The position numbers and the translations under genes were made by a program. Below the pieces are notes generated by a model that was not told the DNA's origin, searched no databases, and worked only from the letters and a program-made list of their open reading frames with translations. Shown piece after piece: positions 6,704 to 14,840 of a stretch of 14,840 bases of DNA (positions are counted from its first letter, which is position 1; every line of letters begins with the position of its first letter). The stretch spans positions 1 through 14,840 of the forward strand of contig QMUB01000002.1 in assembly GCA_003663695.1 (NCBI GenBank), read 5' to 3'. This DNA is from Thermococci archaeon (GTDB lineage: Archaea > Methanobacteriota_B > Thermococci > Thermococcales > Thermococcaceae).

Positions 6704-6709
6704 ATCACC
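6704..6709 (-). promoter_or_regulatory. ribosome binding site GGTGAT deciding the mobB start
   Basis: GGTGAT with a 4-base spacer before ATG 6699. It contains the in-frame GTG at 6708, which would otherwise be taken as the start. Confidence 0.7.
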
Positions 6710-7528
6710 TCAATAGCTCTTTAAACCGATTACCCTCGCCTGTTTTTCACTCCATTTATATGCCACATAACCGAACAGGACGTAAACCGATGATATCACA
6801 ATCAAATATACAATCTCGTTTTTAGCACTTCCGTATCCAAATGCCACCACTTTCCTTATGGCATCCGTTGTTGGTGCGTATGGGAGCGCTTTAGCCATGA
6901 TCTGCAGGCCCTTTGGAAGGATGCTCAGGGGGTACATTGCCCCACTCAGGGCAAACACGAGCATCTCAAGGACTGTTATAAACGGTCCCGGATCTCTCAG
7001 GTAGAGAACCACACCAGCAGCTGCCATTCCAAGCCCTATCATTCCAAGGGCGCCAATTAGAAGCACGGGGACGGCTTTGATAAATGCCAAAAAGTTCAGG
7101 TGAAGGTTAAAGAGGAACTTGAAGAGTACTAGATAAAAGATGAGGTATATGAGTGTCATAACTATTCTCAGGAGAACATTCCCGAGGAAAAAAGTCGGCC
7201 TTCTCATAGGGGCGGCAAAATTATATTCTAAAGTTCCTGCATAAAGCTCGTCCACAACATTCCAGACAAAACCGCTTAAAAATGTGAGTCCAAAGAAGAG
7301 GACCATGAGGCCGAGAACGGCAAATGCTACGTAGTCCGAGTATCCCGTTAATTTCTGCAGTGCCGGAGAGTTTCTCTCCCCCGTTAATCCTATGCCTATA
7401 AGAAGAGCCTGAGCCACAAAGAAAAGCCCCATTAGTATATCGCTCACAAACCATATTTTGTAGCTCAGGAAGATACGCCAGTTCTTGACCATAACCGCCC
7501 ATAGGGGCCTCAGCTCAGTAGCCACCAT
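6710..7528 (-). CDS. ABC-2 type transporter permease (second subunit)
   Basis: A 272-residue integral membrane protein with about six hydrophobic segments (around 23-46, 67-92, 109-132, 145-170, 180-200, 238-257) and the ABC-2 family layout. An N-terminal amphipathic region (ATELRPLWAVMVKNWRIFLSYK) precedes the first helix. The cytoplasmic loop LYAGTLEYNFAAPMRRPTFFLGN is the usual gate-helix/coupling region contacting the ATPase. The late ALSGAMYPLSILPKGLQIMAKALPYAPTTDAIRKV stretch is a family hallmark. It overlaps the first permease gene by 14 bases and is preceded by GGTGGTG. Two different permeases with one ATPase imply a heterodimeric exporter. The substrate cannot be read from the sequence; relatives export drugs, polyketides, lipids or antibiotics. 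Confidence 0.88.
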   Translation of the reverse strand: MVATELRPLWAVMVKNWRIFLSYKIWFVSDILMGLFFVAQALLIGIGLTGERNSPALQKLTGYSDYVAFAVLGLMVLFFGLTFLSGFVWNVVDELYAGTLEYNFAAPMRRPTFFLGNVLLRIVMTLIYLIFYLVLFKFLFNLHLNFLAFIKAVPVLLIGALGMIGLGMAAAGVVLYLRDPGPFITVLEMLVFALSGAMYPLSILPKGLQIMAKALPYAPTTDAIRKVVAFGYGSAKNEIVYLIVISSVYVLFGYVAYKWSEKQARVIGLKSY

Positions 7529-8312
7529 AACCCACCACCCTCGTGATCTTCTCGGCCCACCTGAATATACCGTAGCTTATGAGCCAATAAGCGGTGGATA
7601 AGAGAAGCAATGCCTGCAGGCTCGAGGCCATCTCAGCATAACTCTTCCCCACAAAAACACCTCTAACTATGTTTATAGCATGGGTTAGGGGGATTGCATT
7701 TCCAACTGCCCTGACCCAGTATGGCATGACATTGAGAGGAAAGAAGACGCCTGAGAGGAACATTACCAGAAATTCAAATATCTGTCCGAGGGCTCCTATA
7801 TTCTTAAAGAGCATCACCAAACCTGCAAAAATCATCCCAAAGCCCAGAAATGCAACAAATGCCAGCATGAAGATGGGAACAGCCTTTAAAATAATCCCCC
7901 AGCTCAGCGGTATTTTAAAGAGACAGACCCCAAAAAGGAACACAACTCCCATGAGGACATTGTCTATGAGTATCCAGCCCAAAGAGAGCCCTATCAGGAA
8001 TTTTATAGTTCGTAATGGAGCTAACATGTTGATCTCCAAAGTTCCCCGCTGGAGTTCCCTTCTAATACCAAATATGTATGCTTCTATCGGAGATGTGAAG
8101 AGCCACCATAGAACATAGCCAATTAAAGCATAAGTGGGATAATCGCCCATTCCTGTGGAAGCCGCCAGCATACTTGAATAACGTCCTCCAAGAACAGCTT
8201 GTCCAAAAAAGATGAACTGCACAAGAAACACTATGCCGACGATTATGGAACTAACGACCCTCAGAGGGTACCTGAAGAACATCCTCAATTCCTTCTCCAT
8301 TACGGCGAGCAT
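7515..8312 (-). CDS. ABC-2 type transporter permease (first subunit)
   Basis: A 265-residue membrane protein and paralogue of the next gene's product. It has the same order of elements: N-terminal amphipathic helix (MEKELRMFFRYPLR), about six membrane segments, the coupling loop RRELQRGTLEINMLAPLRTIKFLIG, and FLSGVFFPLNVMPYWVRAVGNAIPLTHAINIVRGV, which matches the equivalent loop of the partner. The two share the closing motif WAEK...RVVGYGGY / WSEKQARVIGLKSY, supporting an old duplication. Its start (8312) lies 8 bases after the ATPase stop and is preceded by GGTGAT with a 3-base spacer; an internal ATG at 8300 has no such site. It should form the transmembrane channel together with the second permease. 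Confidence 0.88.
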   Translation of the reverse strand: MLAVMEKELRMFFRYPLRVVSSIIVGIVFLVQFIFFGQAVLGGRYSSMLAASTGMGDYPTYALIGYVLWWLFTSPIEAYIFGIRRELQRGTLEINMLAPLRTIKFLIGLSLGWILIDNVLMGVVFLFGVCLFKIPLSWGIILKAVPIFMLAFVAFLGFGMIFAGLVMLFKNIGALGQIFEFLVMFLSGVFFPLNVMPYWVRAVGNAIPLTHAINIVRGVFVGKSYAEMASSLQALLLLSTAYWLISYGIFRWAEKITRVVGYGGY

Positions 8313-8320
8313 ACCATCAC

Positions 8321-9295
8321 CTAATCTCTTATTGCTCTCCCCGTTAGCTTTATGAAAACATCCTCAAGCGTGGGTTCCTTCTGTTCGACACTCAAAATTT
8401 TTGCACCCCTTCTTACGAGCCATTCAACAAGTTTTGGTAGCTCTTCCTCAACTACCTGACCCCTTAAGAGCAGCATGTTTGTGCTCGCATCCTCTTTAAC
8501 AACAGCCATTCTAAAAGGGCTCCGCTCAAGTTTTGATGGAGCAAAGTCCTTCACCTTTATCTCAACGGCGTCTTCATCGGTAATCATCCTCTTAAGCCCC
8601 TCCGGGGTATCCAGGGCTATGATTTTACCGTGATCTATTATGGCTATTCTGTCACAGAGTTCCTCGGCTTCCGCCATATAATGCGTTGTAAGGAGGACGG
8701 TTTTTTTGTGCTCTTCAACGAGCTTTTTTATGAATTCCCTGACAAAGAGCGCGCTTTGAACATCGAGGCCCAGTGTGGGCTCATCGAGAAAGAGCACCTC
8801 GGGATCGTTTATTAATGCCTTCGCTATCGCCAGACGCTGCTTCATACCTCTTGAGAAGCCCATCACAAGATCATTTCTCCTCTCCCACAGACCGACAAGC
8901 TTTAAAAGTTCTTCTATCCTCCCCTTCTCCTTATTTTTGGGAACATAATAAATTCTCGAGAAGTACTTCAGATTCTCATAGGCTGAAAGACGCCAGTATA
9001 ATGTCCTCTCCCCCTCGGCAACGAGATTTATCCTTTTTCTAATTTCCCGCGCATCCCTCTTAATATCATAGCCCAGGATTTTAGCCTCTCCTCCCGTTGG
9101 CTCCAGGAGGGTTGTAAGCATCTTTATCGTCGTGGTCTTACCCGCACCGTTGGGCCCGAGGAGTCCAAAGAGCTCTCCCTTCTTAACTTCAAAGCTTATG
9201 CCTTTAACGGCTTCAATCCACTCAACCCTCCTCAGAGGGAGGGGTATTTTCTTTGGATAGCTCTTTTTCAATTCCCTGACCTCAATGGCGTTCAT
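8321..9295 (-). CDS. ABC exporter ATP-binding protein (DrrA/NatA type)
   Basis: A 324-residue ATPase, the length of DrrA-like subunits. Walker A is GPNGAGKTT (47-55), the ABC signature is FSRGMKQR (147-154, an SRGMK variant), Walker B is EVLFLDEP (166-173), the D-loop is LGLD (175-178), and the switch histidine is His205. The Q-loop region reads VAEGERTLYWRLSAYENL (92-109), with Glu in place of the usual Gln, a form I recall as common in this subgroup. Residues about 240-324 are the C-terminal DrrA-type extension, ending in SVEQKEPTLEDVFIKLTGRAI. ATG 9295 is preferred over the in-frame GTG 9307, since GGTGGGGAGGG before it is a ribosome site. It is the first gene of the ATPase-permease-permease-mobB operon. 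The substrate is unknown. Confidence 0.92.
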   Translation of the reverse strand: MNAIEVRELKKSYPKKIPLPLRRVEWIEAVKGISFEVKKGELFGLLGPNGAGKTTTIKMLTTLLEPTGGEAKILGYDIKRDAREIRKRINLVAEGERTLYWRLSAYENLKYFSRIYYVPKNKEKGRIEELLKLVGLWERRNDLVMGFSRGMKQRLAIAKALINDPEVLFLDEPTLGLDVQSALFVREFIKKLVEEHKKTVLLTTHYMAEAEELCDRIAIIDHGKIIALDTPEGLKRMITDEDAVEIKVKDFAPSKLERSPFRMAVVKEDASTNMLLLRGQVVEEELPKLVEWLVRRGAKILSVEQKEPTLEDVFIKLTGRAIRD

Positions 9296-9326
9296 TTCCC
9301 TCCCCACCTACTTTCCACTCTCATGA

Positions 9327-9334
9327 ATTATAAA
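9327..9334 (-). promoter_or_regulatory. TATA box of the ABC exporter/mobB operon
   Basis: TTTATAAT on the minus strand (ATTATAAA on plus) lies 32 bases before ATG 9295. Transcription would start near 9305. The 14-bp palindrome at 9341-9354 lies 6 bases upstream of it. Confidence 0.5.
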
Positions 9335-9340
9335 TCTAAC

Positions 9341-9354
9341 GCTCACTTGTGAGC
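9341..9354. promoter_or_regulatory. palindrome GCTCAC-TT-GTGAGC, candidate operator
   Basis: Two perfect 6-base arms around a 2-base centre, in the 119-base divergent region between the ABC operon and the DUF1614 gene. It lies directly upstream of the minus-strand TATA box, where an archaeal dimeric regulator would act. No regulator gene is in the window. Confidence 0.4.
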
Positions 9355-9370
9355 AATCTGAAGGTTAAAG

Positions 9371-9376
9371 TTAAAA
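9371..9376 (+). promoter_or_regulatory. possible TATA-like box of the DUF1614 gene
   Basis: TTAAAA within GGTTAAAGTTAAAAGG, 38 bases before ATG 9415. Weak match; position is the main support. Confidence 0.28.
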
Positions 9377-9414
9377 GGTGATTCCCATGTTATTCTATGT
9401 GAGAAGGTGATGTT

Positions 9415-10110
9415 ATGAGGCGTTATTTATTCCCACCACTGGCACTTCCATTCATAATACTCTTAGTTTTCCTACTGCCGTTGCTCTTCATCCTGTTTGC
9501 GGGTACAATAACTCTAGCATTTAGAAAGCTGGGGCTTCCTCTATCTGTTGCATACACACTCTTCTGGGCATCTCTTATAGGAAGCTTCATCAATATTCCT
9601 GTGAAGGAGGTAACGAGCTACAGACCGATAGCCCGGGTTAAGGAGGTTTCATTCTTTGGGGTTACTTATCCCGTTCCATACGTGGACTGGGGAGAACAAA
9701 AGACGGTCATAGCTGTGAACGTGGGAGGGGCGCTGGTTCCCTTAAGCATAGTCTCATACGAGATAGTCAGACTGAGCACGGTGGGTGATTATGAACTCCT
9801 TGGAAAGGCATTCCTGGCAACCATAATAGCCGCTCTCATAATCCACTCATTTGCAAAGCCCGTAAGAGGGCTGGGAATCGCCGTACCCACATTAATACCT
9901 CCCCTAATCGCCATAGCACTTGCCTTGATACTCGGGGGAAATAAACCTCTGATAGCATACATGAGCGGCACGATGGGCGTCCTCATAGGTGCCGACCTTA
10001 TGAACATGAAGAAAATAAAAGAGCTCGGAGCCCCGATGGCCAGCATAGGAGGGGCCGGAACATTTGATGGGATATTCCTGGCCGGGATTTTGGCAGTTCT
10101 GCTTGTCTAA
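9415..10110 (+). CDS. DUF1614 family integral membrane protein
   Basis: A 231-residue, mostly hydrophobic protein with about six or seven membrane segments: 9-35, 45-60, 103-118, 130-145, 152-176, 180-200 and 210-231. A polar loop (61-98, VKEVTSYRPIARVKEVSFFG...VDWGEQKTVIAVNVGG) is unusually conserved-looking and contains charged residues, as is typical of DUF1614 proteins. The GADLMNMKKIKELGAPMASIGGAGTFDGIFLAGI stretch near the end is the clearest family signature. Function is unknown across the family. GGTGAT stands 3 bases before the ATG. It is divergent from the ABC operon and converges with pyrH, with only 2 bases between the two stop codons. Confidence 0.83.
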   Translation: MRRYLFPPLALPFIILLVFLLPLLFILFAGTITLAFRKLGLPLSVAYTLFWASLIGSFINIPVKEVTSYRPIARVKEVSFFGVTYPVPYVDWGEQKTVIAVNVGGALVPLSIVSYEIVRLSTVGDYELLGKAFLATIIAALIIHSFAKPVRGLGIAVPTLIPPLIAIALALILGGNKPLIAYMSGTMGVLIGADLMNMKKIKELGAPMASIGGAGTFDGIFLAGILAVLLV

Positions 10111-10112
10111 AA

Positions 10113-10829
<717 letters not shown>

Positions 10830-10855
10830 TCTTTCCGGAAGTTAGAGCTCTATTT

Positions 10856-11143
10856 TCATATGTTCTTCAGCCTAACGAGCTCCTCCAGATCATAATATAT
10901 TTGCTCCACAAGCTTCTTCCACTCGCACTCCGCCCGAAGCCATCTCTCAATTTTCTCTCTATTCTCCCTCACAATAGTTTTGAACTCTCCATAATGAATG
11001 CCTGCAGGTCCTAAAAAGTCATAAATCTCGGCTTTGTTCCATAAATAGCTTGAGATAAATTCCACTTTATCATATTCTCTCTCCACAATCCTCTTGTCTG
11101 GTTCTGGGGGGATTGGAAGCTCAAAAAACACCCCGGGTTCCAT
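10856..11143 (-). CDS. uncharacterised 95-residue protein
   Basis: I do not recognise this protein. It is small, soluble and charged, with no signal peptide or membrane segment. Residues 1-20 are proline-rich (GVFFELPIPPEPDK). The rest looks helical, with many Tyr, Trp, Glu and Lys (for example YLWNKAEIYDFLGP and REKIERWLRAECEWKKLVEQIYYDLEEL, given here only in part). It has no metal-binding cysteine or histidine cluster; there is one Cys (74) and one His (51). It appears real: GAGGTGA lies before ATG 11143, a clear AT-rich box (TTTTTATATA) sits about 34 bases upstream, and its composition is like that of its neighbours. It lies 65 bases upstream of pyrH in the same direction, but pyrH seems to have its own promoter. 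An upstream TTG at 11146 is less likely. Confidence 0.7.
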   Translation of the reverse strand: MEPGVFFELPIPPEPDKRIVEREYDKVEFISSYLWNKAEIYDFLGPAGIHYGEFKTIVRENREKIERWLRAECEWKKLVEQIYYDLEELVRLKNI

Positions 11144-11176
11144 CAACTCACCTCAATATATAATTAGTCCTTGAAA

Positions 11177-11186
11177 TATATAAAAA
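11177..11186 (-). promoter_or_regulatory. TATA box of the 95-residue protein gene
   Basis: TTTTTATATA on the minus strand, 33 bases before ATG 11143, in the 164-base divergent gap shared with rtcA. The middle of this gap (about 11187-11260) is AT-rich and shows nothing I can name. Confidence 0.45.
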
Positions 11187-11266
11187 TGCCGAAAATCTAA
11201 ATTGTATTTAATACTTAATAATGACAGGGAATTATAAGGAAAAATTGCTCTTTGTCGCACCATCAA

Positions 11267-11274
11267 TTTAATAA
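11267..11274 (+). promoter_or_regulatory. TATA-like box of rtcA
   Basis: TTTAATAA, 33 bases before ATG 11308, preceded by CATCAA. Placed by position and composition. Confidence 0.4.
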
Positions 11275-12327
<1,053 letters not shown>

Positions 12328-12393
12328 GCCTTGAATGAATCTCCTTTCATGATATACTGTATTCTTTTGGGCATTTTATCGCCATGAAAACGC

Positions 12394-12400
12394 TTTTAAA
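12394..12400 (+). promoter_or_regulatory. TATA box of the methylmalonyl-CoA decarboxylase operon
   Basis: TTTTAAA, preceded by GAAAACGC (BRE-like), 44 bases before ATG 12445. Transcription would start near 12420, leaving a leader of about 25 bases that includes the ribosome site. The rest of the gap after rtcA (12328-12390) shows no strong terminator. Confidence 0.5.
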
Positions 12401-12433
12401 CTTTACAAACTACAAAGGCTTAGATACCTTGAC

Positions 12434-12440
12434 AGGTGGT
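12434..12440 (+). promoter_or_regulatory. ribosome binding site AGGTGGT deciding the mmdA start
   Basis: AGGTGGT with a 4-base spacer before ATG 12445. The in-frame GTG at 12436 lies within it and is therefore not the start. Confidence 0.7.
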
Positions 12441-12444
12441 TCTT

Positions 12445-14013
12445 ATGAGCATGGAAGAAAAGGTTAATGAGTTGCATGAAATGAAGGAAAGGATTCTCCA
12501 GATGGGTGGAGAGAAGGGAGTGGAAAAGCAGCACGCCAGAGGTAAGCTCACTGCGAGAGAGAGAATTGAAAAGCTCCTCGATCCCGGAAGCTTTGTGGAG
12601 ATAGGGATGTTTATCAAGCACAGAAACACGGATTTCGGTTTGGGGGAGAAGGAACTTCCAGCCGATGGAGTCATAACGGGATATGGAACCATTGATGGAA
12701 GGCTCGTTTTTGTGTACGCCCAGGACTTCACGGTGATGGGGGGCTCTCTTGGAGAGATGCACGCGGCGAAAATCAAGCGTGTCATGGAGTTGGCACTCGA
12801 AGCTGGGGCGCCCATAATAGGTTTAAATGACTCAGGAGGAGCTAGAATTCAGGAGGGCGTTGACTCCCTCAAGGGATACGGCGACATCTTCAAGATGAAT
12901 ACCATTATGAGCGGCATTGTCCCTCAGATCACGGTTATTATGGGTCCATGTGCAGGAGGAGCGGTTTATAGCCCGGCAATTGGGGACTTTATAGTTATGG
13001 TCAACAATCCGGCAACCTTCATGTTTATCACAGGGCCTCAGGTAGTTAAAGCTGTTACAGGCATTGAGGTTTCCTCTGATCAGCTTGGAGGAGGTATGGT
13101 ACACGCTCAAAAGAGCGGTCAGGCTCACTTAATTGCCAACAGCGATGAAGAAGCTCTGGCACTGGTAAGACGTTTGGTAAGCTATCTACCATCAAACAAT
13201 ATGGAAAAAGCGCCAAAACTCCCAACAAGCGACCTTCCATTTAGAAAGAGCGAGAAACTCTATGAAATAGTGCCGGATGATCCAAATAAAGGTTATGACG
13301 TAAGACAGGTCATCTATGAGATAGTGGATAGAGATGCCAATGGGAACCCGGATTTCTTAGAAATACTCCCATACTATGCTCCAAATGCGGTTGTTGGATT
13401 CGGAAGGATGAATGGACAAACAGTTGGATTTGTGGCGAACAACCCAATACACCTGGCAGGAGTTCTCGATATAGACTCAAGCGATAAGATAGCACGCTTC
13501 GTGAGAACGTGTGATGCTTATAACATACCAATTGTAACCTTAGTTGATGTTCCCGGCTATTTACCAGGAGTTCAACAGGAGTACGGAGGGATCATTAGGC
13601 ACGGTGCCAAGGTCTTATATGCCTATGCAGAGGCGACGGTTCCTTTGGTGACTATAATTCTAAGAAAAGCCTATGGAGGAGCATATTTGGCTATGGGAAG
13701 CAAGCACTTGGGTGCCGATTTTGTCTACGCCTGGCCCACGGCAGAAATTGCGGTTATGGGACCCGAAGGAGCAGCAAACATCATATTTAGAAAGGAGATT
13801 GCAAAGGCAGAGAACCCTGAGGAGTTCAGACAGCAGAAGATCAAAGAGTACAGGGACAAGTTTGCCAACCCATACGTGGCGGCGGGAAGAGGATACATTG
13901 ACGATGTAATAGACCCTGCAGAAACCAGAGGGAGAATAATAATGGCTCTCGAGGCGCTCTCAAGCAAGCGTGTTAAGCTACCTCCAAAGAAGCATGGGAA
14001 CATCCCATTGTGA
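12445..14013 (+). CDS. mmdA: methylmalonyl-CoA decarboxylase, alpha (carboxyltransferase) subunit
   Basis: A 522-residue acyl-CoA carboxyltransferase, normal length for the family. It moves the carboxyl group of (S)-methylmalonyl-CoA to the biotin carrier; the membrane subunit then releases CO2 and pumps Na+ out. The same protein type also serves as propionyl/acetyl-CoA carboxylase beta subunit. The N-terminal half has ARGKLTARERIEKLLDPGSF (32-51), FTVMGGSLGEMHAAKI and LNDSGGARIQEGVDSL, with the acyl-CoA oxyanion glycines and PCAGGAVYSPA. The C-terminal half has VDVPGYLPGVQQE and ILRKAYGGAYLAMGSK for biotin. The two genes that follow, an OadG-like subunit and a biotin carrier, favour the decarboxylase or a related carboxylase complex. 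No biotin carboxylase gene is visible. It ends 10 bases before the next start. Confidence 0.92.
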   Translation: MSMEEKVNELHEMKERILQMGGEKGVEKQHARGKLTARERIEKLLDPGSFVEIGMFIKHRNTDFGLGEKELPADGVITGYGTIDGRLVFVYAQDFTVMGGSLGEMHAAKIKRVMELALEAGAPIIGLNDSGGARIQEGVDSLKGYGDIFKMNTIMSGIVPQITVIMGPCAGGAVYSPAIGDFIVMVNNPATFMFITGPQVVKAVTGIEVSSDQLGGGMVHAQKSGQAHLIANSDEEALALVRRLVSYLPSNNMEKAPKLPTSDLPFRKSEKLYEIVPDDPNKGYDVRQVIYEIVDRDANGNPDFLEILPYYAPNAVVGFGRMNGQTVGFVANNPIHLAGVLDIDSSDKIARFVRTCDAYNIPIVTLVDVPGYLPGVQQEYGGIIRHGAKVLYAYAEATVPLVTIILRKAYGGAYLAMGSKHLGADFVYAWPTAEIAVMGPEGAANIIFRKEIAKAENPEEFRQQKIKEYRDKFANPYVAAGRGYIDDVIDPAETRGRIIMALEALSSKRVKLPPKKHGNIPL

Positions 14014-14023
14014 GGTGTGAGCG

Positions 14024-14416
14024 ATGATTTCAATGCAGGCATTCATTGAAGGCCTCTATGTCACGGTACTCGGTGTCACCGTGGTCTTCCTCGTCCTCAT
14101 TATTTTGGCACTCGCAATGTACGGCATAGGGTACGTTGAGAAGCTCCTGATCCCAGAGAAGCCCAAGCCTAAAAAAGTCGTGAAGGAAGAAGCCAAGGAA
14201 GTTGTGAAGGAACGGGTCGAAGCGAAAGAGATTAAGATAGAACCCAGAAAGCTCGCAATAATCACCGCGGCTATTTTAGCATACATAGGGGAGAAAAATG
14301 CCCAGCTGAGACCCCTTCCATTTAAAAAGAAAGTTCATGATTACTGGTCTCTATATGGCATGCAGAGCCAGATGGATGAAGTTGAGAACTTTAACTATGA
14401 GTTGGGGAAGTGGTGA
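14024..14416 (+). CDS. mmdD: OadG-like small membrane subunit of the decarboxylase (delta/gamma)
   Basis: A 130-residue protein with one N-terminal membrane helix (about 8-38, EGLYVTVLGVTVVFLVLIIL) having the OadG-type VTVLGVTVVFLVL core. A lysine/glutamate-rich linker follows (45-78, EKPKPKKVVKEEAKEVV...), then a conserved-looking soluble tail (80-130, RKLAIITAAILAYIGEKNAQLRP...). Such subunits hold the carboxyltransferase to the membrane beta subunit and stabilise the complex. GAGGTG precedes ATG 14024; its stop TGA lies inside the GGTGA ribosome site of the next gene, so translation is coupled. Very short subunits of this sort diverge quickly, so the family call rests on the membrane helix and its place between mmdA and the biotin carrier gene. 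Confidence 0.82.
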   Translation: MISMQAFIEGLYVTVLGVTVVFLVLIILALAMYGIGYVEKLLIPEKPKPKKVVKEEAKEVVKERVEAKEIKIEPRKLAIITAAILAYIGEKNAQLRPLPFKKKVHDYWSLYGMQSQMDEVENFNYELGKW

Positions 14417-14418
14417 AT

Positions 14419-14840
14419 ATGAAGGGAAAGGTTAAGATCATTGTGGATGGGACTCCATACGAAGTTGAAGTTGAGGAATTGAGTGGAGGAAGGTTCAAAG
14501 TAAGCTTTGAAGGCGAGAGCTACGAAGTTCAGGCAAAGGATTTAGGGATACCCACGACCGTTGCTCCTCCGGAGGTGGTCACCACCCCTGTGGCTCCTGT
14601 TTCAGCCCCTGTTTCAGCCCCTGTTTCGGTTCCAGCGAAACCTCAGCCTGTGGGTGGGAATGTTGTTTCAGCGCCCATGCCTGGTAAGATTCTCAGGATT
14701 CTTGTTAAGGAGGGTGAGCAAGTTAAAACAGGCCAAGGATTACTGGTTTTAGAAGCAATGAAAATGGAGAATGAAATCCCCTCACCAAAAGACGGGATTA
14801 TTAAAAGCATCCTAATAAAAGAAGGAGACACAGTAGACAC
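14419..14840 (+). CDS. mmdC: biotin carrier subunit of the decarboxylase, 3' end missing
   Basis: At least 140 residues; the reading frame runs off the window end, so it is easily missed. Residues 1-42 are an N-terminal beta-rich segment (MKGKVKIIVDGTPYEVEVEE) typical of OadA/MmdC-type carriers. A Pro/Ala/Val linker follows (48-78) that contains three 12-base tandem units coding PVSA. The biotinyl domain (about 81 onward) has APMPGKILRILVKEGEQVKTGQ and the biotinylation site EAMKM, with Lys115 as the modified residue, then ENEIPSPKDGIIKSILIKEGDTVD. The start is ATG 14419, two bases after the mmdD stop, with GGTGA overlapping that stop. The flexible linker lets biotin move between the carboxyltransferase and the membrane decarboxylase. 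The beta subunit gene is expected just downstream. Confidence 0.93.
   Translation, partial: MKGKVKIIVDGTPYEVEVEELSGGRFKVSFEGESYEVQAKDLGIPTTVAPPEVVTTPVAPVSAPVSAPVSVPAKPQPVGGNVVSAPMPGKILRILVKEGEQVKTGQGLLVLEAMKMENEIPSPKDGIIKSILIKEGDTVD
14596..14631 (+). repeat. three 12-bp tandem units in the biotin-carrier linker
   Basis: CCTGTTTCAGCC occurs twice exactly (14596-14607, 14608-14619) and once as CCTGTTTCGGTT (14620-14631). It encodes PVSA-PVSA-PVSV, a flexible linker. Its length could vary between strains by slippage. Confidence 0.8.

Noticed and set aside
6699..6708. In-frame GTG codons 9 to 12 bases before the chosen ATG in five genes (phosphatase, protease, mobB, ABC ATPase, mmdA)
   Set aside because: Each GTG is part of a GGTG ribosome-binding site; one in three such sites will be in frame by chance, so there is no alternative start system here.
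7669..8118. Long open frames on the strand opposite the permeases and archaemetzincin (also 1096-1458, and 12403-12815 opposite mmdA)
   Set aside because: They lie wholly inside well-supported genes, have no family resemblance or ribosome site, and their composition follows from the codon pattern of the real gene.
8990..9040. Glu in place of the Q-loop Gln in the ABC ATPase (VAEGERTLYW)
   Set aside because: I recall this GER form as common in the DrrA/NatA-like subgroup, and all other catalytic motifs are intact, so it is not a sign of a broken gene.

Overview
The window comes from a hyperthermophilic euryarchaeon of the order Thermococcales (Thermococcus/Pyrococcus/Palaeococcus group). The evidence is the set of archaeal-type genes (archaemetzincin, archaeal UMP kinase, archaeal RNA 3'-phosphate cyclase, archaeal HAD phosphoglycolate phosphatase), a CGP-CTERM-like C-terminal tail (a Thermococcales surface-protein hallmark), GGTGAT/GGTGGT Shine-Dalgarno sites a few bases before most starts, and TATA-like boxes about 30-50 bases before starts. 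I cannot name the species. The DNA is about 95% coding, with 19 protein genes and no gap over about 165 bases. I saw no tRNA, rRNA, CRISPR, insertion sequence or prophage. It reads as ordinary core chromosome, not an island.

Layout: (1) 1-437, the 3' end of an HD-domain hydrolase gene (+). (2) 462-1924, a three-gene operon (-) of a HepT-like protein, an archaemetzincin and a CYTH/class IV adenylate-cyclase-like enzyme; starts and stops overlap. (3) A divergent phosphoglycolate phosphatase gene (2001-2702, +) that abuts, stop codon to stop codon, a membrane-anchored Clp-fold serine protease gene (2703-3545, -). (4) Two envelope protein genes (+): a cysteine-cluster protein with a CGP-CTERM-like tail (3663-4874) and a DUF4349 coiled-coil membrane protein (4957-5832). 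Both carry the same 18-bp inverted repeat about 50 bases before the start. (5) 9295-5965 (-), an operon of an ABC-2 exporter (ATPase plus two permeases) followed by a MobB GTPase fused to a four-cysteine Fe-S-like domain. A 14-bp palindrome lies upstream, between this operon and a DUF1614 membrane protein gene (9415-10110, +). (6) pyrH (10113-10790, -) and an unknown 95-residue protein (10856-11143, -). (7) rtcA (11308-12327, +), then the start of a sodium-pumping methylmalonyl-CoA decarboxylase operon: mmdA, an OadG-like membrane subunit, and the biotin carrier, cut by the window end.

How they work together: the last three genes build one enzyme (carboxyltransferase, membrane anchor, biotin carrier); the membrane beta subunit should lie just outside the window. 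The ABC genes form one exporter of unknown substrate, and the downstream MobB suggests a possible but unproven link to the Mo/W pterin cofactor. The rest are single housekeeping genes or small unlinked operons. I found no clear undescribed multi-gene system. The best leads are the duplicated inverted repeat before the two surface-protein genes and the partnerless, degenerate HepT-like protein co-transcribed with a metalloprotease.
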